Assembly: GCA_016800925.1 (NCBI GenBank)
Contig: JABCPU010000031.1
Span: 186,001-250,000, forward strand
From: Suillus spraguei
Lineage: Eukaryota; Basidiomycota; Agaricomycetes; Boletales; Suillaceae
Reading direction: 5' to 3'
DNA length: 64,000 bases
In this document: piece after piece, positions 53,588 through 63,729 of the stretch
How the letters are laid out: every line of letters begins with the position of its first letter
Position numbering within the stretch: the stretch's first letter is position 1
Notes under the pieces: model-generated
What the model was told of the DNA's origin: nothing
The model's input: only the letters and a program-made list of their open reading frames with translations
Databases searched by the model: none
Translations under genes and position numbers: made by a program

Positions 53588-54869
53588 AAACGTTGCGAAA
53601 GGTTCATCTCAGAATTGAAGTCACCCCAAGCCAGTGGCTTCTTCTTTGTAGGAAAGAAGAGTGGAGAGTTGCGTCCCTGTCAAGATTATCGCTACATCAA
53701 TGATTGGACAGTCAAGAATGCCTATCCGCTCCCGCTTCCTATTTCCCTCGTTGCACGCCTTCACAATGCACAGTTCTTTACGAAAATGGATATCCGGTCC
53801 GGCTATAACAATATTCGCATCCATCCTGATGATAGGTGGAAGGCTGCTTTCACTACGGAATTCAGCCTCTGTGAACCAACATCATGTTCTTTGGCCTTTG
53901 TAATTCCCCGGCAACTTTCCAAGCATACATGAATTGTACCTTCCAACAGGAAATCAATGAAGGATGGATGGTTATCTACATGGATGATATCTTGATTTCT
54001 CCACAACTATGGCAGAACATCATGAATGGACAAGACGGGTTTTGATGAAGATACGAAAGGAACATTTGTTCTTGAAACTGGAGAAATGTACCTTCGATGC
54101 AGAAGAAGTGGAATACCTTGGAATGATAATTCGTCCCGGACAAGTTGCTATGGATACCGCCAAGACCAAGGGAATCTCTGAATGGCCAGTCCCAAAATCT
54201 GTAAAAGATGTTCGGTCATTCCTTGGTTTCTGCAACTTCTACCGCACATTCATTTCCCATTACTCTGATATCGCTCGACCCCTTATCGAATTAACAAAGA
54301 AAGATAAGGTCTTCAATTGGTCAACTAACTGTATGGACACCTTCAACGAATGAAACGACGCTTCACATCCCAACCGGTACTCCACAACCCTGATCCTTCC
54401 CGACAATTTGCTATTGCTACCGACGCTCGCTCGTAGCAACTGGCAGAGTTCTCCTGCAGACTGATGAGAATGGTGTTTATCATCCATGTGCATATCTCTC
54501 ACAGTCTTTGAACCCCGCAGAACGCAATTACCAGATCTTTGATCGGGAACTCCTTGCCATAATCCGGGCATTGAGCGAATGGCATCATTATCTTGAAGGA
54601 AACCCGCAACCTGTCTTGGTATTTACTGACCACAAGAACCTTCTGTATTTTCGAAGTGCACAGAAGCTTACCCGTCGCCAAGCACATTGGCAGCTCATCT
54701 TATCTATTTACGACATCGAACTGCATCACGTTGCAGGTACCAAATTGGCAGCACCTGATGCATATCTCGCCGGCCTGACTATGACTCCGGCAAAGACGAT
54801 AATGAGGACCAGACCCTCCTCCCTGACACTCTATTCGTTCGTCTCATTGACACTGACCTGAAGGATGTT
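53588..54869 (+). pseudogene. Pol of copy C: reverse transcriptase and RNase H, frameshifted
   Basis: [40 protein letters not shown], a frameshift before the FFGLCNSP block, YMDD readable near 53980, then LEKCTFDAEEVEYLGMIIRP and VRSFLGFCNFYRTFISHYSD. RNase H from about 54420 ([40 protein letters not shown]). At least four frame changes. Confidence 0.88.
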
Positions 54870-56297
54870 TTGTCATCCTCTGACCCCCTCGACGACCCTG
54901 TCTTCAGAACAGCGTCCGATGCCCTTGATGGCGTGTGTCTTCCTCCTATAAAGTCGGTGCTCTCTGACTGGACGATTGAGCAGAACATCCTCTATTTTAA
55001 GAATTGTGCCTACATTCCACCGGCACATCGTCCCGATATCCTGCAACAGTACCATAATCACCCTACTGCGGGACACCCCGGTAGATTCAAAACTGAAGAA
55101 CTCGTCAAACAGGAAGCCTGGTGGCCTGCTATGGGCTCTTATATTTGGAAATACGTTGAAGGCTGTGCACTTTGTCAGCAAATGAAAGCTGACACACATC
55201 CTGTTTGCCCTCCACTTGCTCCAATACCCTCCTCTGCGACTCGCCCCTTTTCCCAGGTCTCTGTTGATCTTATCACTGACCTCCCTGTCTCTGGAGGCTT
55301 TGACAGTATCATGGTCGTGGTAGACCATGGCCTTACGAAGGGGGTAATTATTATCCCTTGTCTGAAAACCGTCACTTCCGAAGGGATTGCTAAACTATGC
55401 TTGAAACATGTTTACCGTCGATTTGGACTCCATGACAAAGTTATCTCAGATCGAGGTCTGCAGTTCCTATCACACTTCTCTAAGGAGCTTGCCCGACTTC
55501 TCGATTACGTCATTGCTCCATCTACAGCTTATCACCCTCAGACCGATGGTCAAATGGAAAGGCTTAATGAGGAACTTGAAACATACCTACGCATCTATTG
55601 CCGCAACAATCCTGACGATTGGGTAGAACATCTACCAATCGCTGAATTCGTCCACAATCACCGAAAACACGATGCAAGGAATGCATCACCCTTCTATTTG
55701 ATGATGGGATACGAACCACGCGCTATCCCTCACCTTATTCCTGATTCATCAGTCCCCGCAGCAGAAGATCGAGTATGATCCCTGCAGAAGATAAGAGAAG
55801 AAGCAATCGCCTGCCATAACATTGCAATGCAAACAATGGCCGAACGATCCTGAGGAGCTAAGTACATTCCATGGAAGATCAGAGATAAGGTTTGGCTATC
55901 TGCTGCCAATCTTAGACTCAAACTCCCATCAAGGAAACTTGCGCCAAAGCAATACGGACCTTTCCCGATCATCAATGTCTTATCACCCATCATGTTCACA
56001 CTCAAACTCCCTCTGCAGTGGAAAATTCATCCTACGTTCCACACTTCTGTCTTATCATCCTATAGCAAAACAGACGTACATGGTCCGAACTTCCCTGAAC
56101 CACTGCCTGACATTATCGAAGAAGAAGAAGAATATGAAATAGAAGCAATTCTTTCTCACAAAGGAACCGGCACTCATCGACGCTATCTCGTTTCTTGGAA
56201 AGGATATTCATCAGGAGACAACGAATGGCTCCCAGAAAAGAACTTGAAGAACTCCGCTCGAATCTTGAATGCTTATAAGAAGCGACACGCCCTCTGA
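54870..56297 (+). pseudogene. Pol of copy C: integrase and chromodomain
   Basis: Zinc region (HRPDILQQYHNHPTAGH, CALCQQMKADTH). Core [32 protein letters not shown] and HPQTDGQMERLNEELETYLR keep D, D and E. A frameshift or stop after AAEDRV (about 55778) follows. The C-terminal beta domain is damaged. The chromodomain 56110-56297 (YEIEAILSHKGTGTHRRYLV, SWKGYSSGDNEWLPEKNLKN) is intact to the pol stop at 56295-56297. Confidence 0.88.
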
Positions 56298-56729
56298 TCA
56301 TCCTTTAGTCAACCAACTGCACAAAGCACTTGATCAACTACCACCATCGAAATGTCTTTCCCCACTGCCTACATTACCCCCGTCACCATTGCCAACAATG
56401 ACTCCGACTCTGATGCTGAAAATTATGGAACCCTTGCCACCGAAATCGACAACACCTCCTACATCAAAGCCGCCCTTCTATGTGAAGGACATGCCCTTGA
56501 AATTGAAAGAATCCTCACAGAATGAGGTGCCTTCCCAGCCCTCCTTCTCGTCAACATTATCCGTACCGCCGCCCTCATCGAAGCCACAGCCAACGAAACC
56601 ACTGACACTACATATCGTCAACGCTTCTTACATCTTCAAAAACGCATTCGTTCTTATGCTATGTTGTTGCTTCCCGGTTCTTTTAAAAGCGATGTTGAAG
56701 AAGCTATTCACATCGTGGCTGAATGTTGA
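56269..56729 (+). pseudogene. ORF3a of copy C
   Basis: The ATG at 56269 (MLIRSDTPSDHPLVNQ) lies 29 nt inside the end of pol, as in copy B. A 1-nt deletion near 56350 shifts it. From ATG 56352 ([11 protein letters not shown]) the frame matches copies B and E to TGA at 56727-56729, with one internal TGA (RILTE stop GAFPALL). Same length as in the other copies. Confidence 0.7.
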
Positions 56730-56801
56730 GCAGGTATTGCTCGACCTCCCTCTCTGCAGGAAGATACACCACTTCCTATTCCAGCACCCTCTTCTTCGCG
56801 C

Positions 56802-57821
56802 ATGTATTCTAGTGTTAACGCCCTTGCTGGCTTATGCACTGCTGTCCAAGAGATCAGGCAGCTCACCAACACGGTCGTCGAAACCATCCAGCAATCAGTT
56901 GCTGAAACCAGAGCAGCCAGAAACTTAGTCGAAGAAGCCATCACTGATCTACAACAAACACAAGCCGACCTCGCTTCCCCCCGAACCCCATCTCCTATTG
57001 AACAACCGATCTCACCGCCCCCCGTCATAGTCTCTCATGAACACCCTGCATGGCTATACGAGCCCTGTACAGAAGAACAGTGTGAAGCTGTGAAAAGATT
57101 AGGGATTCCTATTGCTGAATTAATAGCACTCGGTCCTCGACTTCGAGATCTTCACATCCACCCTTCCATGTCCATCCCGTTATCATTTGGTCCAATGGAT
57201 CCTATCTCGCCAGTCTTAGTAAAAGACTTCGGTGTTACTGCCCCTTCTTCTTCTGACGAATTTCTTGCGGTTGCTGAACGAGGAACTACTCCCGATCTTC
57301 CCACATCCACATATGCTCTCACCCCTGCCCAGCAAGCACAGCTCAGGCGTGACAACTCCCTTGCCTTAAAATGTATGAAACGGAATAAAGGGAAGAAGCG
57401 CACCAGATCAATTAGTCCCAAACCCATCATGTCACCTTCACCATTATGCAAGTCCATTTCCAATCCCGATGAAAACCTGAAATGTCGCATCTGTGGACTG
57501 CTTGGGCATCATCAAAAGAACTGTGTGGAATACCAGTGCAAGGTTTGTAGATACTAGTCACCTACCCATCTATCCATTTCTTGTCCTCGACGAGTCGGAA
57601 CTCCTCCTTTTACATTAACTTGGAAGGATGATGGATTCTATGATGCACTTCGTTCTTGGGAACGACAGCTTGACGATGAACGACTTCAAGCAGAGAAAAG
57701 GAGAGACTCTAAACGATGCGCAGGTGCTGAAGAAGCCGCGTATATGAGGAGTGGATCCTTCGCTGACGAAGACTACGAGTATAGCAATGACCCTGTTTAC
57801 TATGCAAACCAGGATGAGTAA
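56802..57821 (+). pseudogene. ORF3b of copy C: coiled-coil plus zinc-knuckle protein
   Basis: The ATG at 56802 (MYSSVNALAGLCTAVQEIRQ) gives 339 codons to TAA 57819-57821, with one TGG-to-TAG stop at 57555. An N-terminal heptad-like region (ARNLVEEAITDLQQTQADL) is followed by Pro/Ser linkers, PAWLYEPCTEEQCEAVKRLG, a basic stretch, and CRICGLLGHHQKNC (CX2CX4HX4C). A second cluster (CKVC then H and C), FTLTWKDDGFYDALRSWERQ and a Glu/Asp/Tyr-rich tail complete it. It is in frame with ORF3a across the shared stop. Function unknown; a second nucleic-acid-binding, Gag-like protein is the best guess. Confidence 0.72.
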
Positions 57822-57838
57822 AGTCGGTGACTTTACAT

Positions 57839-57851
57839 TAAAAAGGGGGTA
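57839..57851 (+). promoter_or_regulatory. Polypurine tract, copy C
   Basis: AAAAAGGGGGTAA directly precedes the 3' LTR start TGTTAC at 57852. Confidence 0.85.
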
Positions 57852-58167
57852 ATGTTACAATTGTACGTGCCCCTATTCATTTTCCCTTTGTTTCCTTACT
57901 TGTATATCATGTCACATGACTCTGACTCATATGCTCAACGCATCTGTACTATGGTTGCCTTCCTTATGAGGATACGCACTTACTTTCCCACGCCTCTCTT
58001 GGTCCGTGCGCACATTGTACTTGTAGTAGATTCCTTACTTTAATCTTACTGGGTTTTACCTGGAATCTCCTTCGCTTAGGTCTCCAACCTAAGTCGTCTT
58101 GAATCGTCTCTAAGTCTAAGCACTCCTTAGCCTTAGTCTCTATTCTCGCAGAACCTCTTAGACTTGT
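57852..58167 (+). repeat. Truncated 3' LTR of copy C
   Basis: Matches LTR from tgttacaattgtacgtgccc to cttagacttgt, then joins the 73-bp tandem repeat at a shared tgt. About 150 bp of LTR end is missing. Confidence 0.88.
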
Positions 58168-58430
58168 ACTGTCGAGGTTATATACCACATAGGCATCACC
58201 TAATGCACCCATTAACTTGCTGCTCTGATCAGTAGTTTGTACTGTCAAGGTTATATACTGCATAGGCGTCACCTAATGCACCCATTAACTCACTGCTCCC
58301 CTCCATAGTTTGTACTGTCGAGGTTATATACTGCATAGGTGTCACCTAATGCACCCATTAACTTGCTGATAGGTTATACACTGCATAGGCATCACCCAAT
58401 GCACCCATTAACTTGCTGCTCCCCTCCATG
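58165..58430 (+). repeat. 73-bp tandem repeat, about 3.8 copies
   Basis: Units begin at 58165, 58238 and 58311 (tgtactgtcgaggttatata, then ctgcataggcgtcacctaat, gcacccattaacttgctgct); the last, partial unit starts near 58371. An inverted unit lies at about 50955-51075, upstream of tnp2. The short word tagtttgtactgt also recurs near 59047. Confidence 0.85.
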
Positions 58431-59188
58431 CTAGGTGTTATCCAGCACACTCATCGACTCAATTTACAGCAATATCTTTTTCTTGTCATGCAAAATCTTT
58501 CTAACATTTGAAATTTGATATCTGCTTAGATGACAACCTCAATAAGTAATACCTTTATCTGGCCCAACATAGATGAAATGATCCACCAGTATCCATGTCA
58601 TATATCATATCCTCAATACCCAGCCCCTCATGCACTACATAACCAAGACTGACAAGTCATTCACTATCACTCATTGTACTATTTAACTCCAAGACTTGAG
58701 GAAAGACATCTCACTGGTCAAGACACCATTGTAGTAAAAGAGAGGTGCCCACCAACCACCTTTTGCACCAAATTATTTCCATGAAACTTTTGAGCAGGCC
58801 CAGGATGGACTTGTTGTCGAAATGATTAGAAGATGACATAAGAATTTGTAGCTATTCTATTCTGATCACCCATGAATCTGGTGCCACAATGACATGGTCT
58901 AGAGTGATTACATAAAATTTGTAACTATTTGTTGCACATATCCAAGTTCGCCAAAGTCCCAAGTTACTCCTTTACTATCAACTACCACAACTGTTTGTAT
59001 GGTTGTGACAGTGTTATCTTATCTCACCACTCTACAACTAACACAATAGTTTGTACTGTTGTGTTAGTACGAATGTCGACCTTTTGCATTTCACTGTGGA
59101 AGTCCACTGTGATCTATTGTTGCCTCAAAAATCGATGTTTGATGGCCACAGTGGTTGGTGGTATGATTACATAATTGTATTGTTGCGC
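58431..59188. other. No gene seen; two small hairpins
   Basis: Hairpin-forming words ctaacacaa...ttgtgttag (about 59036-59066, enclosing tagtttgtactg) and accacaac...gttgtgac (about 58982-59008). No ORF family recognised. Confidence 0.4.
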
Positions 59189-59660
59189 TGTAAAGATACA
59201 AACTAGCCTGAGCTGTAGATAAACCATGGCCTAAGCTAGTATGTGAGTCTTGCACTCTACCTAGTCTGATTCACTTGCAAAGGCAAGAATGTTCGACCCT
59301 AAAGGGAATGCTAAGTTAATATAGTTTGATAATGCCCAACCTGTGGTGCAAGAATGCCGTTGGAGGTAGTGAGATGCTAGAGGTGACCTCCAGTCCGTGG
59401 GAAACTAGCGGTAAGCGTGGGAATGTGGTAGGCAAGCTGTAGTGTAAGCAGTAAAACTGCGGTAGTACAAGCGGTAAAACTGCGGTAAAGCGTGGGAAAT
59501 TCGGCAGTAAAACAAGCAGTGAAGTAGCAGTAAAGCGTGGGACAGCGGTAGCGCAAGCAGTGAAGCACAGGAAAAGCGGTAAAGTGGTGGTGCATGCAGC
59601 AGTAAGGCAATTCTTAAGAGAGAGACAGTGACTTCGGTAAAAAACTTTATTCATAGTGAC
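59189..59660 (+). repeat. Partial R4 repeat
   Basis: TGTAAAGATACAAACTAGC, tagataaaccatggcctaag and ttcgaccctaaaggg match the left arm of the palindrome at 37583. The interior is a purine-skewed run of gcggtaaa/agcagtga words. Similarity fades at about 59660. The following bases to 59813 hold nothing recognised. Confidence 0.65.
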
Positions 59661-59813
59661 AGTAATGGTGACTATTCCTAAGCACTGTGTGCACTATAGG
59701 AGGGAAGTAAGGAATGAGTACAGGTACCTAGGAATTTTATACAAAAGAATAGCTATGGAGATGGAAGGGATAGGATAAACACGCAGCAGACATGTAATAA
59801 GACTGTTACGACT

Positions 59814-60760
59814 GGGGTGGCGTCACCAGTGACAGTGAAAAGACACAGCCAGTCTGCTGGGAGTTCTTACAATGTCCAAAAGAGGACAAGGTGAAAGTAC
59901 GAGGAACGCATTCCGAGTACGATCAAGGGTTCGGCCTCAAAGACAAGTCTAAGAGGTTCTACGAGAATAGTGACTAAGGCTAAGGAGTGCTTAGACTTAG
60001 AGACAATTCAAGACAACTTAGGTTGGAGACCTAAGCAAAGGAGATTCCAGGTAAAACCCAGTAAGATTAAAGTAAGGAATTGTCACAACCCACAAAACAA
60101 ATTAACGCTAGGGCAGAGACTAGGACTCAAACTAAGGTTATCACAGAGAAAGAGAGAGGAGCAAGGACGTCTTGGATTGCTACAAGTGTAGATACAAGAG
60201 GTTTGAACTAAAGAACTACTACAGCGAAACTAGCTAACTATATACACATATTGAAACTGAGATATAAACTGAGTTTGAAACTACTAGCCAATCATAAAAT
60301 AGAAATGAGAATCGTACGATGTGATAATTGTGACATTGTTATGACATCATATTCTAGAAGGTTCTAAGATCACGTGACACTATCTTATCTTATCTTATCC
60401 GATAGCATCATAAAAGATCTCTTCATCTTCATCAGGAAGTTCGGTTATAGAAGCGGTTATAGGGATTTCAGTGGAGTTTGTATTTGTCTTAGCGCTGGGT
60501 TTAGACGCTTTAGGGAAATTGAGGAAAGAGTAATGATTTGTATTTGGAATTCGTGACAGGAATTTACTACAAGTACAATGTGCTTAAATAGACCAATATG
60601 TGCGCACAGACCAAGAGAGGCGTGGGAAAGTAAGTGCGTATCCTAATAAGGAAGGCAACCATAGTACAGATGCGTTGAGCATATGAGTCAGAGTCATGTG
60701 TCATAATATACAAGTAAGGAAACAAAGGGAAAATGAATAGGGGCACGTACAATTGTAACA
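59814..60760 (-). repeat. 3' LTR of copy E, interrupted
   Basis: Family LTR TGTTAC...GTAACA; after removing the nested 478-bp solo LTR and one duplicate it is about 464 bp, close to the 472-476 bp of copies A and B. Confidence 0.92.
60081..60558 (+). repeat. Solo LTR, family L4 (478 bp), nested in LTR of copy E, TSD GGAAT
   Basis: TGTCACAACCC to TTCGTGACA, flanked by ggaat at 60076-60080 and 60559-60563. Not related by eye to families L2 or L3; only copy in the window. Orientation arbitrary. Confidence 0.9.
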
Positions 60761-60792
60761 TTACCCCCTTTTTACACGTAAAGTCACCGACT

Positions 60793-61797
60793 TTACGCAT
60801 CCTGGTTCGCATAGTAAACAGGGTCATCACTATACTCATAGTCTTCGTCAGCGACTGATCCACTTCTCATATACGCGGCTTCTTCAGCACCCGCGCGTCA
60901 TTTAGAGTCCCTTCTTTTCTCTGCTTGAAGTCGTTCATCGTCAAGCTGTCGTTCCCAAGAACGAAGTGCATCATAGAATCCGTCGTCCTTCCAAGTTAAT
61001 GTAAAAGGAGGAGTCCCAACCCGTCGAGGGCAATAAATGGATAGATGAGTAGGCGACCAGTATCTGCAAACCTTGCATTGATATTCCACACAATTCTTCT
61101 GGCGATGCCCAAGTAGTCCACAGACACGACATTTCATGTTTTCGTCAGGGTTAGAAATGGACTTGCATAATGGCGACGGGGAGATGATGGGTTTGGGACT
61201 GGTGGATCTGGCGCGCTTCTTCCCCTCATTCCTCTTCATATGTTTCAAGGCAAGGGTGTTATCACGCCTAAGCTGCACCTGCTGGGCAGGGGAGAGCGCG
61301 TATGCTGATGTTGGGAGATCGGGGGTAGTGCCTCGTTCGGCAATTGCAAGCAGTTCATTGGAAGAAGAGGGGAAAGTTATGCCGAAGTCTTTTACTAGGA
61401 CTGACGAGACAGGATCTATTGGACCAAATGATGATGGAATGGACATGGGAGGGTGAATGTGAAGATTGCGAAGTCGAGGGCCGAGTGCTATTAATTCAGC
61501 CACGGGAATTCCTAACCTTTTTGCAGCTTCACACTGTTCTTCTGTACAAGGCTCATATAGCCAAGCAGGATGATCATGGGACGATGAGGTTGGTTGTTCG
61601 ACAGGAGATGGGGTTCGTGGAGAGGTGGGTTCGGCTTGCGCTTGTTGTAGATCAGTGATGGCTTCTTCAACTAGGTTTCTGGCCACTCTGGTTTCAGCGA
61701 CTGATTGCTGGATGGTCTCGAAAACTGCGTCGGTGAGCTGTCCGATCTCCTGGACAGCAGTACATAAGCCAGCAAGGGCGTCAATACTAGAATACAT
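60793..61797 (-). pseudogene. ORF3b of copy E: zinc-knuckle protein
   Basis: The ATG at 61797 (MYSSIDALAGLCTAVQEIGQ) is open for 299 codons to a CGA-to-TGA stop at 60898, then in the same frame to TAA 60793-60795. Knuckle CRVCGLLGHRQKNC and second cluster CKVCRYWSPTHLSIYC are intact, followed by TLTWKDDGFYDALRSWERQL. This is the best-preserved copy of the protein and shows that the downstream Cys cluster is real. Confidence 0.75.
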
Positions 61798-61869
61798 GCG
61801 TGAAGAAGAGGGTGCTGGAATAGGAAGTGGTGTATCTTCCTGCAGAGAGGGAGGTCGAGCAATACCTGC

Positions 61870-62928
61870 TCAACATTCAGCCACGATGTGAATAGCTTCC
61901 TCAACATCGCTCTTAAAAGAATTGGGAAGCAGCAACATAGCATAAGAACAAATGCGTTTTTGAAGATGAAGGAGGCGATGGTGGTATGTGATTTCTTTGG
62001 TATCGGTGGCAGTGGCTTCGATAAGGGCTGCTGTTCGAATAATGTTGACAAGGAGTAAGGCTGGGAAGGCGCCTCTTTCAGTGAGAATTCTCTCAATTTC
62101 AAGGGCGTGTCCTTCACATAGAAGGGCGGCTTCAATATAGGAGGTGTTGTCGATTTCGGTGGTAAGAGTTCTGTAGTTTTCTGCGTCAGAGTCGGAGTCA
62201 TTGTTGGCAACGGTGACGGGAGTGATGTATGCAGTAGGAAAAGACATTTGAAGCAGTGTTAGTTGATCAAGTGCTAGTGCGAGTTGATTGACTGAAGAAT
62301 AGTCAGAGAGTGTGTTGCTTCTTATAAGCATTCTAGCGCGTGGTTCGTATCCCATCATCAAATAGAAGGGTGATGCATTCCTTGCATCGTGTTTTCGGTG
62401 GTTGTGGACAAATTTGGCGATTGGTAGATGTTCTACCCATTCTTCAGGGTTGTTGCGGCAATAGATGCGTAGATATGTTTCAAGTTCCTGATTTAGCCTT
62501 CCAGTTTGACCATCAGTCTGTGGGTGGTAAGCCATAGATGGAGCGATGATGTAATTGAGAAGTCGGGCAAGCTCCTTAGAGAAGCGAGAAAGGAATTGCG
62601 GGCCTCGATCCGAGATGACTTTGTCATGGAGTCCAAATCGTCGATAGACGTGTTTCAAAAATAGTTTAGTGACGCCTTCGGAAGTGATGGTTTTCAAACA
62701 AGGGATAATAATTACCCCCTTTGTAAGGCCATGGTCTACCATGACCATGATACTGTCAAAGCCCCCAGAGACAGGGAGGTCAGTGATAAGATCAACAGAG
62801 ACCTGAGAAAAGGGTCGAGTCGCAGAGGAGGGGATCGGGGCAAGGGGAGGTCGAACAGGGTGAGTATCGGCTTGCATTTGTTGACAAAGGGCGCAACCCG
62901 CGACATAATTCCGAATATAAGAGCCCAT
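61870..62928 (-). CDS. Integrase core fused in frame to ORF3a by a chromodomain deletion
   Basis: One open frame of 352 codons. From 62928 it holds the rest of the integrase zinc region ([12 protein letters not shown]) and the core with D ([10 protein letters not shown]), D ([20 protein letters not shown]) and E ([17 protein letters not shown]), up to [11 protein letters not shown]. At about 62334 it jumps to [17 protein letters not shown], the start of ORF3a, and continues to TGA at 61870. About 520 bp present in copy B (integrase tail and chromodomain) are missing. Whether the fusion is translated is unknown; upstream stops make activity unlikely. Confidence 0.8.
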   Translation of the reverse strand: MGSYIRNYVAGCALCQQMQADTHPVRPPLAPIPSSATRPFSQVSVDLITDLPVSGGFDSIMVMVDHGLTKGVIIIPCLKTITSEGVTKLFLKHVYRRFGLHDKVISDRGPQFLSRFSKELARLLNYIIAPSMAYHPQTDGQTGRLNQELETYLRIYCRNNPEEWVEHLPIAKFVHNHRKHDARNASPFYLMMGYEPRARMLIRSNTLSDYSSVNQLALALDQLTLLQMSFPTAYITPVTVANNDSDSDAENYRTLTTEIDNTSYIEAALLCEGHALEIERILTERGAFPALLLVNIIRTAALIEATATDTKEITYHHRLLHLQKRICSYAMLLLPNSFKSDVEEAIHIVAEC

Positions 62929-62946
62929 AGCGGGCCACCAAGCTTC

Positions 62947-63729
62947 TCATTTGACGAGTTCTTCAGTTTTGAACCTGCCGGGATGTCCCGCAGTAGGATG
63001 ATCATGATATCGCCTTAGGATATCGGAACGGTGCGCTGGTGGAATATAGGCGCGATGCTTAAAGTAGAGGATGTTCTCCTCAATTTTCCAGTCAGAGAGT
63101 GCCGATTTCATAGGAGGGAGGCACACGCCATCAAGGGCGTTGGATGCTGTTTGAAAGACAGGGTCGTCGAGGGGGTCAGAGGATGACAATACATCCTTCA
63201 GGTCGGTGTCAATAAGACGAACAAATAGAGCATCAGGGAGGAGGGTCTGGTCCTCATTATCGTCCTTGCCGGAGTCGTAGTCAGGTCGGCGAGATAGTGC
63301 ATCAGGTACTGCCAACTTGGTACCTGCAACGTGATGCAGTTCAATGTCGTAAGTAGACAGAATCAATTGCCAACGTGCTTGGTGACGGGTAAGCTTCTGT
63401 GCACTTCTAAAGTACAGAATATTCTTGTGGTCGGTGAATACCAGGACGGGGTGTGTGTTTCCTTCAAGATAATGGCGCCATTCGTTCAATGCCCGGATTA
63501 CGGCAAGGAGTTCCCAGTCAAAGATCTGGTAATTGCGTTCTGCAGGGTTCAAAGACTGTGAAAGATATGCACATGGGTGATAAACACCATTTTCATCAGT
63601 CTGTAAGAGAACTCCGCCGGTTGCTACAAGCGAAGCATTGGTAGCAATAGCAAATTGTCGGGAAGGATCAGGGTTACGGAGTACCGGTTGGGATGTAAAA
63701 CATCGTTTTAATTCTTCGAAGGTGTCCAT
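62947..63729 (-). pseudogene. Pol of copy E: RNase H and integrase zinc region
   Basis: [80 protein letters not shown] and HRSDILRRYHDHPTAGHPGR, closed by a stop (LVK stop EAWW) where other copies have CAG or CGG. In frame with the following integrase ORF. Confidence 0.87.

Larger units (their letters stand above)
51157..58167 (+). mobile_element. Ty3/gypsy chromovirus copy C, both LTRs 3'-truncated
   Basis: Plus-strand element with 5' LTR (51157-51587, missing its end), gag without its first ~90 codons, protease, linker, RT, RNase H, integrase, chromodomain, ORF3a, ORF3b, polypurine tract and 3' LTR (57852-58167, missing its end). It carries many frameshifts and CGA-to-TGA stops, and no target duplication can be shown because the 3' edge is lost. 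Confidence 0.93.
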
